Source: a virus. Taken from it: a DNA stretch of 35,897 bases. The notes under the pieces were generated by a model. That model was not told the DNA's origin and did no database searches. It saw only the letters and a program-made list of their open reading frames with translations. The stretch spans positions 1-35,897 of the IMG/VR virus record IMGVR_UViG_3300014911_000017, one strand, 5' to 3'. Positions 1-7,894 of this stretch are shown here, piece after piece; position 1 is the first letter of the stretch, and each line of letters begins with the position of its first letter. Position numbers and translations under genes: made by a program.

Positions 1-123
1 CGATTCCAACATTCGCGGGACACACAGAAGATAATGAAATCTATTTTGTAGATTTGCGCAATTTAAGCGTTTTTGAACCGTGCTATCGATACAAGGCGGA
101 TACGCGACCAGACGAACAGCAAA
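1..123. repeat. Terminal direct repeat, left copy (circular closure)
   Basis: These 123 bases are identical to 35775-35897. The repeat lies inside one open reading frame, which runs off the right end and resumes here in the same frame. This is what a circular assembly cut at an arbitrary point looks like. A true packaging repeat is less likely, because it would sit in the middle of a gene. Confidence 0.93.
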
Positions 124-368
124 TGGAACGACTAATTGAGGAAGCATGGAAGACCTTAGAGAAGGTCAATGAATTGATTAATTACGCTTGGGAACATGAT
201 GACATTAAAGAAATGCGCAGATGGGTAAACACAAAGGTCAACCTGATCAACATTATAAACAGACTGTTATGGCGTGCAGGCAAAAACGTCGCGGCAGAAG
301 ACTTGACAAGTCTCCTGAAACAGGTTGAGCAGGAAGGTATGGAAAATGAAGACGTTCAGTCTGGATGA
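1..368 (+). CDS. Hjc-like resolvase, C-terminal part (continues from the right end)
   Basis: This is the 3' part of the resolvase gene that starts at 35420; the reading frame begins with the codon at base 3. Joined across the ends the gene encodes about 240 residues. This half holds the end of the nuclease fold (strand EIYFVDLRNLSVF) and then roughly 90 mostly helical, charged residues not found in typical Hjc proteins of 120-145 residues. The extension has no motif I recognise and could mediate dimer or partner contacts. The next gene starts inside its end, so the two are probably co-translated. Confidence 0.82.
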   Translation, partial: IPTFAGHTEDNEIYFVDLRNLSVFEPCYRYKADTRPDEQQMERLIEEAWKTLEKVNELINYAWEHDDIKEMRRWVNTKVNLINIINRLLWRAGKNVAAEDLTSLLKQVEQEGMENEDVQSG

Positions 369-753
369 AATATGGGAAATAATCGATCAACTGCAACAAG
401 GCGACATCATCGAAGTCAAATTTCTCGACGCGTCACACACCAGAAACGTCCGCAAACTGACAAACAAGGTGATTGCGACCTATAAAAAAGTGCTTGGACG
501 ATACATAGGCGTCGCATACGATAAACTCTATGGGAGAGAGTTTATCATTCTCAGTAATTTGGAGACAGATGCCGAATACATTGACATTTACAGTATTCCA
601 GTCGGATGCGTCGTCAAAATAGAAATCATCAAACCGTCAAAAACGCTCAAGGAAACAAGCGACGTTGGAATGCCATATTTGGCGGCGGGAAAAGACGTGA
701 AGTTGGTGATGAAAAGTGAAGGAATCGGCAGAGAATGGTCAGGAAGGGACTAA
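346..753 (+). CDS. Hypothetical protein, 135 aa
   Basis: The function is not recognised. I chose the ATG at 346 because AGGAAGGT lies 7 bases before it; an upstream TTG at 325 has no such site. The gene overlaps the end of the resolvase gene and its own end overlaps the holin-like gene, so it belongs to a tightly packed rightward operon leading to the terminase. The sequence alternates beta-prone segments (GDIIEVKFLD, YIGVAYDKLYG, EFIILSNL) like a small beta-barrel. Its place upstream of the large terminase makes a small terminase or DNA-binding role conceivable, but no helix-turn-helix is visible. Confidence 0.7.
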   Translation: MKTFSLDEIWEIIDQLQQGDIIEVKFLDASHTRNVRKLTNKVIATYKKVLGRYIGVAYDKLYGREFIILSNLETDAEYIDIYSIPVGCVVKIEIIKPSKTLKETSDVGMPYLAAGKDVKLVMKSEGIGREWSGRD

Positions 754-964
754 GGAGTCCCTTCTCGAACTTAAAGACTTTACGGAACTACAAGAAAAGG
801 ATTATCGGGGAATCTTAGCGTTGATGATCGTCGCTGGATTTCTGATGACCATTATCGCTTGCATCATTAAAGGCGACATTGAAATGCTGACGCAGATCGC
901 CGCGATTCTCGGTTCGCCCGTTTCAGCCGTGATAACATGGTATTTTATGAGCAAGAGGAAGTGA
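716..964 (+). CDS. Two-helix membrane protein, holin-like
   Basis: This protein of 82 residues starts at a GTG inside the preceding gene. A charged N-terminal tail of about 30 residues is followed by two hydrophobic stretches, roughly residues 33-52 (ILALMIVAGFLMTIIACII) and 58-78. They are joined by a short acidic turn and followed by a basic end (SKRK). Size, two helices and a basic C terminus are the usual outline of class II holins, which make lesions in the cell membrane at the end of infection. No lysis enzyme is found beside it, so the function is inferred from topology only. Confidence 0.62.
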   Translation: MKESAENGQEGTKESLLELKDFTELQEKDYRGILALMIVAGFLMTIIACIIKGDIEMLTQIAAILGSPVSAVITWYFMSKRK

Positions 965-970
965 ACTTCC

Positions 971-1252
971 TTGACAAAATGTGACATGTGTGGTAAAGAA
1001 TCAGGAAAATTGTATTGTGCTAAATGCCGTGCAAAAATAGAAGGAATAGAGCCAAATCTGGACTTTAAAGATTTGATTCCGTTACTCTACTGGGACAAGA
1101 AACATAAATGTTATCGTTTTGGTTGCACCGTCCGATTATGTCCATACAACCGTAACGGCGTATGTGTAATCAGACATTTAAGCATTGAGTCGGTAAAACA
1201 AATCTTACATGAATTTGACGGCGATAACATTTGTCATAATTTTTGCGGGTGA
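971..1252 (+). CDS. Cysteine-rich zinc-binding protein, 93 aa
   Basis: The start is TTG at 971, six bases after the holin-like gene. An N-terminal CDMCG...CAKC pair (residues 4-19) is a typical four-cysteine zinc knuckle. A second cluster follows (C47, C52, C57, C65, then C88 and C92). The spacing suggests two metal sites. The family is not recognised. Sitting directly before the large terminase, it could take part in packaging, for instance as a small terminase substitute, but nothing in the sequence proves this. Its stop codon overlaps the ribosome site of the terminase gene. Confidence 0.7.
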   Translation: MTKCDMCGKESGKLYCAKCRAKIEGIEPNLDFKDLIPLLYWDKKHKCYRFGCTVRLCPYNRNGVCVIRHLSIESVKQILHEFDGDNICHNFCG

Positions 1253-1257
1253 AAAAA

Positions 1258-2688
1258 GTGACTAAAAACAAAAAGAATGGTTACAAAACCATTCTACGCC
1301 GTCTTTACGATGATCCAGTCTTTTTTGTAGAAACGATCATATTTCCGTTTCTGGATAGGAAACAATTTAAAGAATTATATCCATATCAGAAAGAATTCTT
1401 AAGGTGTCGATCCAAACGAATAGTTGGGATTTACGGCAGGCAAAGCGGCAAAACCACAGTCGCCGCGCTTAAAGCGATACATTTCATTTATACGCGGTCG
1501 AACGTTACAGTCCTTATTGTTTCAAAAGGACTTAGACAGTCCATGATCATGTTTCAGGTCATATCGAATTTTATTCTCGGTAACCCAATTCTAAGGAAAT
1601 CGGTTGCACGATACACGCATACGCAGATACAATTGAAAAACGGAAGCCGCGTAATTGCGCTTCCATGCTCGTCGGACGGTGCAAACCTTAGAGGCTTCAC
1701 CGCACACATGGTTATTGCCGACGAAGCCGCGTTCATGCCCGAAACCGTAATCACAAACGTTATCATGCCCATGCTTGCAACGACGGATGGAACGCTAATT
1801 CTATTAAGCACACCTTGGGGTAGAAATCACATTTTCTATCGTTGTTGCATGAACCCGAAATACTGGGTGCAACATATCCCGTCAACCATGTGTCCAAAAA
1901 TATCAAAGGAATATTTAGAGGAACAACGCCGTGAACTAGGCGAATTACGATTTAACATTGAATATATGGCGCAGTTCATTGAGGATGCAACCGCATTCTT
2001 TCCGCAAGACCTTATAAGGGCAGCAGTCGAAGCCGACTATCACTTGATCACAGACGAGGAAATTTTGAACGCGCCTGACGGAAAATGGTTTGAAGGCGAA
2101 TACTTTTTAGGCGCAGACTTCGGTAAGCGCGTCGACTACTCGGTTGTTTACGTGGTCAGAAAAGTCAAAAGAAAAGTAATCGACAGAAAAACGGGACGCG
2201 CAACAAAAACCGTCTATCCCGCCTATCGAACCGTCTATTTCAAAGTGTTTCCGCTTAGAACACGCCTGACCGACGTTTGCACATGGATCGAAATGCTGTT
2301 CCGAAAATTCCGCATTTCAAACGCCTGCGTCGACCAGACAACAATGGGCGAAATGCTTGTTGAACGGCTGAAAGAGTCATGCCGCAACATTGAAGGAATA
2401 ATTTTTGAACCGCGCCGAAAACAGGACGTTATGATGCACCTATACACAATGTTCGAGCAGGAACGCGTCATAATCCCGTTCGACCGTGAATTACTGGCGC
2501 AAATAAACGAACAGCAATACTCATTCAGCCGCGTCAGAACCAGAAAAACAACCGACATTTACCCTGAAGAAAAAGGTGTAATCGTCTTTTATCATCCAGA
2601 AGGCAGACATGACGATATTCTAATGGCGCTTGCGCTGGCTATATACGCGGCGAGAGACGTAAAAACGTCGAGACTTACAATCTATTAG
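1258..2688 (+). CDS. terL: Terminase large subunit
   Basis: This is the ATP-driven motor and nuclease that packs DNA into the prohead. The N-terminal ATPase has Walker A GRQSGKTT (residues 60-67 from this start), Walker B VIADEA (D155, E156) and the coupling motif LLSTPWG (about 183-189). The C-terminal RNase H-like nuclease shows its acidic residues in GADFGKRVDYS (D287), CVDQTT and HDDILMALALA near the end. At 476 residues it has normal length. GTG at 1258 is chosen because GGGTGA precedes it by six bases; GTG 1249 and TTG 1243 are in the same frame. It is the last gene of its operon and faces a convergent RHH gene. Confidence 0.96.
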   Translation: MTKNKKNGYKTILRRLYDDPVFFVETIIFPFLDRKQFKELYPYQKEFLRCRSKRIVGIYGRQSGKTTVAALKAIHFIYTRSNVTVLIVSKGLRQSMIMFQVISNFILGNPILRKSVARYTHTQIQLKNGSRVIALPCSSDGANLRGFTAHMVIADEAAFMPETVITNVIMPMLATTDGTLILLSTPWGRNHIFYRCCMNPKYWVQHIPSTMCPKISKEYLEEQRRELGELRFNIEYMAQFIEDATAFFPQDLIRAAVEADYHLITDEEILNAPDGKWFEGEYFLGADFGKRVDYSVVYVVRKVKRKVIDRKTGRATKTVYPAYRTVYFKVFPLRTRLTDVCTWIEMLFRKFRISNACVDQTTMGEMLVERLKESCRNIEGIIFEPRRKQDVMMHLYTMFEQERVIIPFDRELLAQINEQQYSFSRVRTRKTTDIYPEEKGVIVFYHPEGRHDDILMALALAIYAARDVKTSRLTIY

Positions 2689-2737
2689 TTTTAGTTACCT
2701 CTCCATGAACAACAGTATAAGCAATAAAATAAGGTTT

Positions 2738-2905
2738 TTATTGTGATTTTTTACTTTTCATTTCATTGTATGCCTTAACAATCAAATATCGGACTAGGTC
2801 GGTTGCCGTGAAAATGCCCAGTTTGCGACGTAAAAAGTTAAACTTTTCCAACATTTCGTCTTCTAAGTCGAGTCTGACTGACAACTTTTCTTGCTGTTTC
2901 GACAT
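2738..2905 (-). CDS. Ribbon-helix-helix DNA-binding protein, 55 aa
   Basis: Read leftward from the ATG at 2905. The ribosome site GGTGAT precedes the start by a few bases, and a TATA box (2940-2947) is correctly spaced. The first strand, KLSVRLDLEDEMLEKF, is followed by two helices (FNFLRRKLG and TATDLVRYLIVKAYNEMK), the layout of CopG/Arc-type dimers that insert a beta ribbon into the DNA major groove. A longer reading frame upstream is hydrophobic and lacks a ribosome site, so it is rejected. The gene is divergent from another RHH gene at 3028 and probably represses its own region. Confidence 0.85.
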   Translation of the reverse strand: MSKQQEKLSVRLDLEDEMLEKFNFLRRKLGIFTATDLVRYLIVKAYNEMKSKKSQ

Positions 2906-2939
2906 TTTATCACCCACGAATTCATTCTGGATGCAGACA

Positions 2940-2947
2940 TTTATAAA
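2940..2947 (-). promoter_or_regulatory. TATA box of the leftward RHH gene
   Basis: TTTATAAA lies about 38 bases from the ATG at 2905. This leaves a leader of about a dozen bases that contains the GGTGAT ribosome site. The box reads the same on both strands, so it might also serve the rightward gene at 3028, although the distance there is long. Confidence 0.6.
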
Positions 2948-3027
2948 TTTTATTCCAAAGTGCGATTCCGACACCGTAAAACTTATTAAGTGCGAGTGCA
3001 ATAAAAACACCATGCGGGTGTGAGCGT

Positions 3028-3312
3028 GTGAAGTTCACAATACAACTTGAACCCGACGAGTTACAAAAACTCGAAGAACTTAGAAAGTTCAGAAAAGTTA
3101 AGACGCGACAGGAACTTATACGGAAACTGATAGATGAACAATACCAGTTTATATTGTGCGAACCATGCCCTGAATTCGACGACTGCACAATTCCCGTTAA
3201 CATGATCAATCAGTTATGCAGGCGCTGTCCAAGATGCTTTGCGCCGCTGGACGTTCCACGCTCACATCCGCAGGCGCGGTGTAAAAGTTGTGGATGGAAG
3301 AATCAGACCTGA
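3028..3312 (+). CDS. Ribbon-helix-helix plus zinc-ribbon regulator, 94 aa
   Basis: The start is GTG at 3028. The first 45 residues read as an RHH domain: strand MKFTIQLEPDELQKLEEL, then helices with TRQELIRKLIDEQ. The second half carries many cysteines. CEPCPEFDDC is followed by CRRCPRC and CKSCGW, and the last two pairs form a classical zinc ribbon. The fusion suggests a transcription regulator whose metal-bound end contacts DNA or a partner protein. The gene is divergent from the RHH gene at 2738-2905. A pyrimidine-rich stretch after the stop (3313-3340) may end the transcript. Confidence 0.78.
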   Translation: MKFTIQLEPDELQKLEELRKFRKVKTRQELIRKLIDEQYQFILCEPCPEFDDCTIPVNMINQLCRRCPRCFAPLDVPRSHPQARCKSCGWKNQT

Positions 3313-3390
3313 TTCTCCCTTCTCCCCCTTTAGGGTTTTCGCATTCCATCTGCAACTTTTATACCGCTAAACCAAAAATAGGAGAGAAAA

Positions 3391-3774
3391 ATGAGTAAAC
3401 AAGAATACAACTATCTAGCGATGATACTGGTGATTTTAACGGTAATGTTCGTCGTCGTGGAAGCACTAATATGGTTCGACGTCATCGACATTCCACAACT
3501 CGGCAACCTCAACAACAAACTTGACCAGCTATTCGATAATCCAGCGTTCGTCGGACTAATAACAACGCTTTTTGTAGGCGTATTCAGCGGCTTCATGGAG
3601 AACTGGTCAATTACAGGCGAAGCATTTGATCCCAAAAGATTCGCTGAAACATTCTTTTACTATGAACCATTGCTGATACTGTTTTCACAATGGCTTCCAG
3701 TAAATTACGCCGCAATAATGCTGTTCATCATCGACATATTGAGAAGAATAGCAAAGCGCCTTAAAGGCGCATAA
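3391..3774 (+). CDS. Membrane protein, about three helices, 127 aa
   Basis: The ribosome site AGGAGAG precedes the ATG. Hydrophobic stretches at about residues 9-29 (AMILVILTVMFVVVEALIWF), 53-68 and 90-116 predict two to three membrane helices, ending in a basic tail RRIAKRLKGA. The family is not recognised. It stands between the terminase and head operons and may belong to lysis, together with the holin-like protein at 716, or to membrane remodelling. The last codons form the stem of a terminator-like hairpin. Confidence 0.75.
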   Translation: MSKQEYNYLAMILVILTVMFVVVEALIWFDVIDIPQLGNLNNKLDQLFDNPAFVGLITTLFVGVFSGFMENWSITGEAFDPKRFAETFFYYEPLLILFSQWLPVNYAAIMLFIIDILRRIAKRLKGA

Positions 3775-3785
3775 CCCCCTTTTTT
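3756..3785 (+). terminator. Hairpin plus T-run terminator
   Basis: GCGCCTT and AAGGCGC pair perfectly around a single A (3756-3770) and are followed by ACCCCCTTTTTT. This is the shape of an intrinsic terminator. In archaea the T-run alone often suffices. The stem overlaps the last codons of the membrane protein and sits just before the head-operon promoter, so it separates the two transcription units. Confidence 0.65.
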
Positions 3786-3809
3786 ATTTGTTATTATAAT
3801 TCCGTAATG

Positions 3810-3829
3810 TTTATATAGCACGATAGCAC
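3810..3829 (+). promoter_or_regulatory. Head-operon promoter with AGCAC direct-repeat operator
   Basis: The TATA box TTTATATA (3810-3817) runs straight into AGCAC (3817-3821), and a second AGCAC follows at 3825-3829, eight bases on. The same arrangement occurs at 21875 and 28040. Transcription would start near 3840, upstream of the ATG at 3861. The repeats lie between the TATA box and the start site, where a bound repressor would block RNA polymerase. Confidence 0.72.
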
Positions 3830-3860
3830 ACTTTAAAACACTAACAATGGTTGTGAGTGC

Positions 3861-4313
3861 ATGGGCGAAAACATCGAGATAGATATAGAGAAACTCAAAA
3901 AATATAAAGGCGAACGACGACCGTTTTTGAAGTTTAAACCGCCTGACGGCAACACCTATTATGCCTACGCCGTAAAATTCGAGGAAGAACCGAGAACAGT
4001 TTTCAACAAGCGATTCAACAGAGAAGAAACACACGTAAACGTCGAACTTCTAAAAACGGTCAACGATGAGGAACAGAAAGAAGGAAAATACGTTCTCAAT
4101 ATTCAACACGCATCGCTTAAACGGCAACTAGAAGCGCAGACTCCATTAACAGACAAGATATTCCTGATAATGCATCGCGGAAAGGTGAAAACCAAAAGCG
4201 GAAAAAGAGTCATCGATTACGCGGTCATGCCATATACGCCTGAAATGGAAAAGTCGCAAATAGTGATTCAACTGATTGAATATCTAAACTGGTTAAGACC
4301 ACACGGGGCATAA
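3861..4313 (+). CDS. Hypothetical protein at head of capsid operon, 150 aa
   Basis: This is the first gene of the head operon, ending two bases before the portal gene. It is strand-rich (FLKFKPP, YYAYAVKFEEEP, HVNVELL, KYVLNIQHASLKRQL, KIFLIMHRGKVKTKSGKRVIDYAVM) with many basic and aromatic residues, which resembles an OB-type nucleic-acid-binding barrel. I do not recognise the family. The position before the portal would suit a packaging accessory or a single-strand DNA-binding protein. The promoter directly upstream carries the repeated AGCAC operator. Confidence 0.75.
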   Translation: MGENIEIDIEKLKKYKGERRPFLKFKPPDGNTYYAYAVKFEEEPRTVFNKRFNREETHVNVELLKTVNDEEQKEGKYVLNIQHASLKRQLEAQTPLTDKIFLIMHRGKVKTKSGKRVIDYAVMPYTPEMEKSQIVIQLIEYLNWLRPHGA

Positions 4314-4315
4314 AT

Positions 4316-5548
4316 ATGCCCAAAATCCCCTTTTTTAGCCGATTTTTCGGAAACAAACAGAAAGAATCGCAACACGGCGTGGTCGTCGGGTTCGGTTACA
4401 CAGTCGGCAAATATATTGAACCGACATTTAAACGCATGATACAATATTACCTGTGCGATCCAAACGTTAAGGGCGCAATAGACGAACTAGCCGAAACGTC
4501 GGTCGGTCACGGATTTCATTTAACGGGCAAAAATGAACAGGCGCTTAAAATCGCAAAAGACTGGTGTGAACAAATAGATTTGGACAATATCAACCAGAAC
4601 ATTGCACGTGAATTATGGGCGACGGGAAACGCGTTCCTAGAAAAGGTTGATCCAAACAACTTGGTAAACGTCGTTCACCTTCCAGTTTCAAGCATCACAA
4701 AAATAAAGGCAGACGTATACGGAAACATTCAGGCTTACATTCAAGAGTTAGGCGGACACCAAAAAAAGTTAAGTCCAAACCGCATAATCCATTTCGCATG
4801 GAACAGAATAGACGGAAGTCTGATAGGCAGAGGACTGCTTGAACCGCTTTTACGGAAAGGTTTAGGATACACATGGAAAAAGGCGGATGGAACGCTTCAA
4901 ACCGATTATCGACCAAGCTATCAGGAAATAATGGAAGAAATAGAAGATTCAATGCGTAAAGTTCTCCGCCGATACGTTCCGCGCTTCGTATACAAGTTTT
5001 CAGGATTTACAGACGACGAAGTGAACACTCACGCGAGAAAAATAAAGAGCTTACGTCCCGAAGATGATGTGATCATTGGAGTTCCAAACAAGGAACGACA
5101 AGACATTAAAGTTGACCGTTTAACGACCGATCCACGTTCCCGTCTCGATCCGTTCATCGAATTCTTCCATAACGCACGATACACGGCGCTTGAAACGCCC
5201 ACGCTTAAACTGTTCTTGGAAGCGGGATTCACAGAAGCAAGCGCGCGAACCGCAGTTCAGGTTCTTGACCGTAAAGTCGCCGCGTTCCAGCGGTTCTTGA
5301 AGCGACGAATAGAACGGGAAATAATCAAACCGAAAGTAATGCAGGAAATGGGTTGGAGTCGCGAAACAGAATGGAGAAAGGCGGAAATACGCTTGAACTG
5401 GGGACAAATCGAAAAACCGAAAATAGATTTGAACGCGCTTATCCAGCTAGCCCGAATAAGCGCCGAAACAGGAATCCAGTATATAACGCCTGAAGAACTT
5501 AGGAAAGTTCTCCGTGAATTAGGATTTCCGATTGAGGTGAGTGAATAG
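4316..5548 (+). CDS. Portal protein
   Basis: The portal forms the twelve-fold ring at one capsid corner through which DNA passes. The 410-residue length fits the HK97/SPP1-like family. Supporting segments are a basic N terminus after PFFSRFFG, then DPNVKGAIDELAE, the wing region with NIARELWATGNAFLEKV and HLPVSSITKI, NRIIHFAWNRIDGSLIGRGLLEPL, and a long helical C-terminal part with ETPTLKLFLEAGFTEASAR. The order terminase, portal, protease, decoration, capsid confirms the call. The next small gene has its ribosome site in the last codons here. Confidence 0.9.
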   Translation: MPKIPFFSRFFGNKQKESQHGVVVGFGYTVGKYIEPTFKRMIQYYLCDPNVKGAIDELAETSVGHGFHLTGKNEQALKIAKDWCEQIDLDNINQNIARELWATGNAFLEKVDPNNLVNVVHLPVSSITKIKADVYGNIQAYIQELGGHQKKLSPNRIIHFAWNRIDGSLIGRGLLEPLLRKGLGYTWKKADGTLQTDYRPSYQEIMEEIEDSMRKVLRRYVPRFVYKFSGFTDDEVNTHARKIKSLRPEDDVIIGVPNKERQDIKVDRLTTDPRSRLDPFIEFFHNARYTALETPTLKLFLEAGFTEASARTAVQVLDRKVAAFQRFLKRRIEREIIKPKVMQEMGWSRETEWRKAEIRLNWGQIEKPKIDLNALIQLARISAETGIQYITPEELRKVLRELGFPIEVSE

Positions 5549-5549
5549 A

Positions 5550-5723
5550 ATGAATAAAAAGAAGGAAAAATGGCGATTGTTTCAAACAGCTATCCATGAA
5601 ATAATAGTCAACCCAACTGACGATCCTTATGATTACACTTTCAGAGTGACACCTAATTCTGAAACCCGAAAACGAGTCACTATAATAGCTGTTGTAGAGT
5701 TGGAAGAAAATGCCAGTTCCTAA
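5550..5723 (+). CDS. Small protein between portal and protease, 57 aa
   Basis: The ATG at 5550 is preceded by GAGGTGA within the portal stop region; a GTG at 5541 is too close to that site. The product has a basic N terminus (NKKKEKWRLFQTAI) and beta-prone segments YDYTFRVTPNSE and KRVTIIAVVELEE. Its end overlaps the protease gene, so translation is probably coupled. The family is not recognised. A role in head assembly is inferred from position alone. Confidence 0.68.
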   Translation: MNKKKEKWRLFQTAIHEIIVNPTDDPYDYTFRVTPNSETRKRVTIIAVVELEENASS

Positions 5724-7344
5724 ACCGAAACCGAATGAATCTCAACAGGAATTCATTAGCCGTTGCATAAGCGAAATGCACGACATCGATCCAGACCGTC
5801 CACACGACCAGATAATCGCAATCTGTTACACGGCATGGCGCGACGCAAAAGGCGAATCACAAGACGGAACAGCAAACATAAAAGCGGAAACACTCAAGGA
5901 ATTCTTACCAAAAGAATTCCATAGACCGCTTATTTACGGCGCAACACTTCAAAATCCAGTAAACTGGAATTCAACAACGAGTCAGCCCATTATACATATT
6001 GATACGACAACAAATGATACTCCTTCTGTAACATATCAATTCATCCCGTCCATACCCAAATGGACTGAACCGACACCCAAGAAAGGTGAATCGTTCCGTT
6101 GGATGCCTGAAATAAAGGCTGAACTGCCTGAAGGCGCTCGACTATACAAGGTCATCGCGTTAAGAGAAGGCGAAACATATCATATTGACTGGGAAGGAAA
6201 ACGTTACACGCGGCATTTCAGCCGAGAAGAAATTGCACGCGCCGCACGAACATTAATAGGCGGATACGTAAACGAAAACCATCAATTCTGGAAGCCGTTC
6301 AAAGACACTTGGATAATAGACGCCGAAGAGGAAGATGGAAACCTCGAATGTATAATCTACTCTAAAAATCCAGAATTCCACGCACTTTACGATTCAGGAA
6401 AAATTTTGGGAGTTTCAATCGAGTATGACGTGCGGGCAGAACCAGTCGTAAACGGATACGCCCAACAGGGCATTCTGCTTTACGGTTTAGCCGTTATAAC
6501 CGATCCAGACGATCCGCCCGCATGTAAACAAACTTCGATAAGTTTGTTACGGTCACCAGAGGTGACAAACCAAGTTAAAGGAGAAAGCAAAATGGAAAAA
6601 GACCAACCGAAACTTGACGAAGTGATTTCGCGCCTGACCGCGCTAGAAGCGGAAGTGAAGGCGCTCGCAGTCAAAGTGTCACAACTGACACTCGACGACA
6701 AACAACGCGCCGAAAAACTGCTGAATTTCGCGACAGAACTAGGATTTTCCGATGAGAAAATCGAGAAACTAAAGGAACTGTTAGTTCCAACCAAACCAGA
6801 AAAGAAAGAGCAAGAAGACGAAGGCGAACGCGAACGACTCAGAGAACAGGCACGTGAAAGATGCGCTAAATATCCAGTATCGTTCAAGGAAGGGAAAGGA
6901 CATTTGACTAAACCCGCCGAATACGAGAATGTTCCGCTTGACATGTTCGCTGATCCCTGCAATTTCAAGTATCCGATAGACACGGAAGAACATGTCAGGG
7001 CGGCGCTTGCATACTGGAATAAACCTGAAAACCGCGAAAAAGGCGGATATACAGAACAGGAATGGACGTGGATAGGCAACCGCATCAAAAAACGCGCAGA
7101 AGCGCTTGGAATTGAAGTCAGCGAGGCAGGCGAATCGCCGACAAAAGAGTCTGAAAAATCAGACTCTAAACAAGAACCGCCCAAAACAGAGTCCCAAAAA
7201 GAACCAAAAACCGAGTCTGAGAATCAGACTCCTAAACAGGAAGGAATGGTTAGCAACCCAACCGAATCTGAAGAACCTGAAGTTCCAGATTACCTCAAAA
7301 AGCGTTGGGAAAAACTCGAAAAGGAACGCGAATTGTATGTCTAA
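5710..7344 (+). CDS. Prohead maturation protease fused to scaffold
   Basis: The first 40 residues (QQEFISRCISEMHDIDPDRP, then QIIAICYTAW) are a segment often found at the start of phage proteases. The middle, about residues 110-285, has the look of a prohead serine protease: a histidine in GGYVNENHQFW, a serine in LGVSIEYDV, then GLAVITDPDDPPA. After residue 294 comes a charged coiled coil (LDEVISRLTALEAEVKALAV) typical of scaffold. A compact domain follows around residues 380-470 (KYPVSFKEGKGHL to RIKKRAEALGIEV), then a low-complexity Ser/Glu/Lys stretch. The protease would cut scaffold and capsid N termini during head maturation. Confidence 0.85.
   Translation: MPVPKPKPNESQQEFISRCISEMHDIDPDRPHDQIIAICYTAWRDAKGESQDGTANIKAETLKEFLPKEFHRPLIYGATLQNPVNWNSTTSQPIIHIDTTTNDTPSVTYQFIPSIPKWTEPTPKKGESFRWMPEIKAELPEGARLYKVIALREGETYHIDWEGKRYTRHFSREEIARAARTLIGGYVNENHQFWKPFKDTWIIDAEEEDGNLECIIYSKNPEFHALYDSGKILGVSIEYDVRAEPVVNGYAQQGILLYGLAVITDPDDPPACKQTSISLLRSPEVTNQVKGESKMEKDQPKLDEVISRLTALEAEVKALAVKVSQLTLDDKQRAEKLLNFATELGFSDEKIEKLKELLVPTKPEKKEQEDEGERERLREQARERCAKYPVSFKEGKGHLTKPAEYENVPLDMFADPCNFKYPIDTEEHVRAALAYWNKPENREKGGYTEQEWTWIGNRIKKRAEALGIEVSEAGESPTKESEKSDSKQEPPKTESQKEPKTESENQTPKQEGMVSNPTESEEPEVPDYLKKRWEKLEKERELYV
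6592..7344 (+). CDS. Internal in-frame start: free scaffold protein
   Basis: An ATG at 6592, in frame with the protease gene, follows AAAGGAGA (6577-6584), one of the strongest ribosome sites in the window. Translation from it would give a 250-residue protein starting MEKDQPKLDEVIS, which is exactly the coiled-coil scaffold half without the protease. The same arrangement is known for lambda C and Nu3, where both forms are made. Production here is inferred from sequence only. Confidence 0.6.
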   Translation: MEKDQPKLDEVISRLTALEAEVKALAVKVSQLTLDDKQRAEKLLNFATELGFSDEKIEKLKELLVPTKPEKKEQEDEGERERLREQARERCAKYPVSFKEGKGHLTKPAEYENVPLDMFADPCNFKYPIDTEEHVRAALAYWNKPENREKGGYTEQEWTWIGNRIKKRAEALGIEVSEAGESPTKESEKSDSKQEPPKTESQKEPKTESENQTPKQEGMVSNPTESEEPEVPDYLKKRWEKLEKERELYV

Positions 7345-7465
7345 CACAACATTTCTAAATTCGCCTTTTAACGGCGGGGATTGGGGGAAGCCGATGCACC
7401 CATGCCCACACGCGAATGAAAGTTGGGGTAATAAGGGCGTATTAAAGGAAGGTGATGTCAAATGA
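7337..7465 (+). CDS. Small protein between scaffold and decoration genes, 42 aa
   Basis: The ATG overlaps the last codons of the protease-scaffold gene, and the stop TGA overlaps the ATG of the next gene as ATGA, a sign of coupled translation. The product (NSPFNGGDWGKPMHPCPHAN in the middle) is rich in glycine, proline and histidine and matches nothing I know. The gene fills an otherwise 118-base gap. Its ribosome site is weak (GGAAC about a dozen bases upstream), so it may be a coupling leader and not a functional protein. Confidence 0.45.
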   Translation: MSNTTFLNSPFNGGDWGKPMHPCPHANESWGNKGVLKEGDVK

Positions 7466-7881
7466 CAGATTATGCACCCAATTACCAAGAAGGAAAAGCA
7501 GGAATGGAAGCAATCGTGGTGACAAAAATTGCCGCCGCATCAATTTCAGCATTTCAAACTGTAAAATTAGCATCTGGAGACGATGAAGGAAAAGTTACTC
7601 CAACAACGGCGGCAACAGACCATGTTTATGGAGTCGCACTTGAAGATGCAAGTGCAGACGATGCAGTAAAAGTCTGCATATTCGGAAGATGTAAAGTTAT
7701 CGTTCAAGCGTCATCATCCAACATTTCAGTAGGCGATTATCTCTGTGCTAGCGGAACTGCTGGACGAGCGCAAAAGGCAACAACAAACGGATTTCCATTC
7801 GCAATCGCTGAACATGCCGCAACAGGAGACGGCGATTACATACTATGCACCGTCGGTGTTGCCGCAACAGCAGTAGCATAG
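7462..7881 (+). CDS. Capsid decoration protein
   Basis: The protein has 139 residues and is alanine- and threonine-rich, with short strands and motifs such as VVTKIAAASISAFQTVKLAS, HVYGVALEDASADDAVKV, ISVGDYLCASGTAGRAQKA and PFAIAEHAATGDGDYILC. This is the pattern of DUF2190-type head decoration proteins: a beta barrel with a variable-residue turn followed by GDYL and GRA. Such proteins trim the outside of HK97-fold capsids. The place immediately before the major capsid gene agrees. Confidence 0.85.
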   Translation: MTDYAPNYQEGKAGMEAIVVTKIAAASISAFQTVKLASGDDEGKVTPTTAATDHVYGVALEDASADDAVKVCIFGRCKVIVQASSSNISVGDYLCASGTAGRAQKATTNGFPFAIAEHAATGDGDYILCTVGVAATAVA

Positions 7882-7894
7882 GAAGGTGAATAAA

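Noticed and set aside
1-123. Packaging terminal repeat
   Set aside because: The repeat lies in the middle of the resolvase gene and its borders show no special sequence, so an assembly overlap of a circle is simpler.
2906-3013. Longer start for the leftward RHH gene
   Set aside because: The extra part is hydrophobic and includes the TATA region. The ATG at 2905 has a correctly placed GGTGAT site.
6480-7184. Long leftward open frame (234 codons) opposite the protease-scaffold gene
   Set aside because: It is serine-rich and lies antisense to a well supported gene. It has no ribosome site and mirrors the codon bias of the sense strand.
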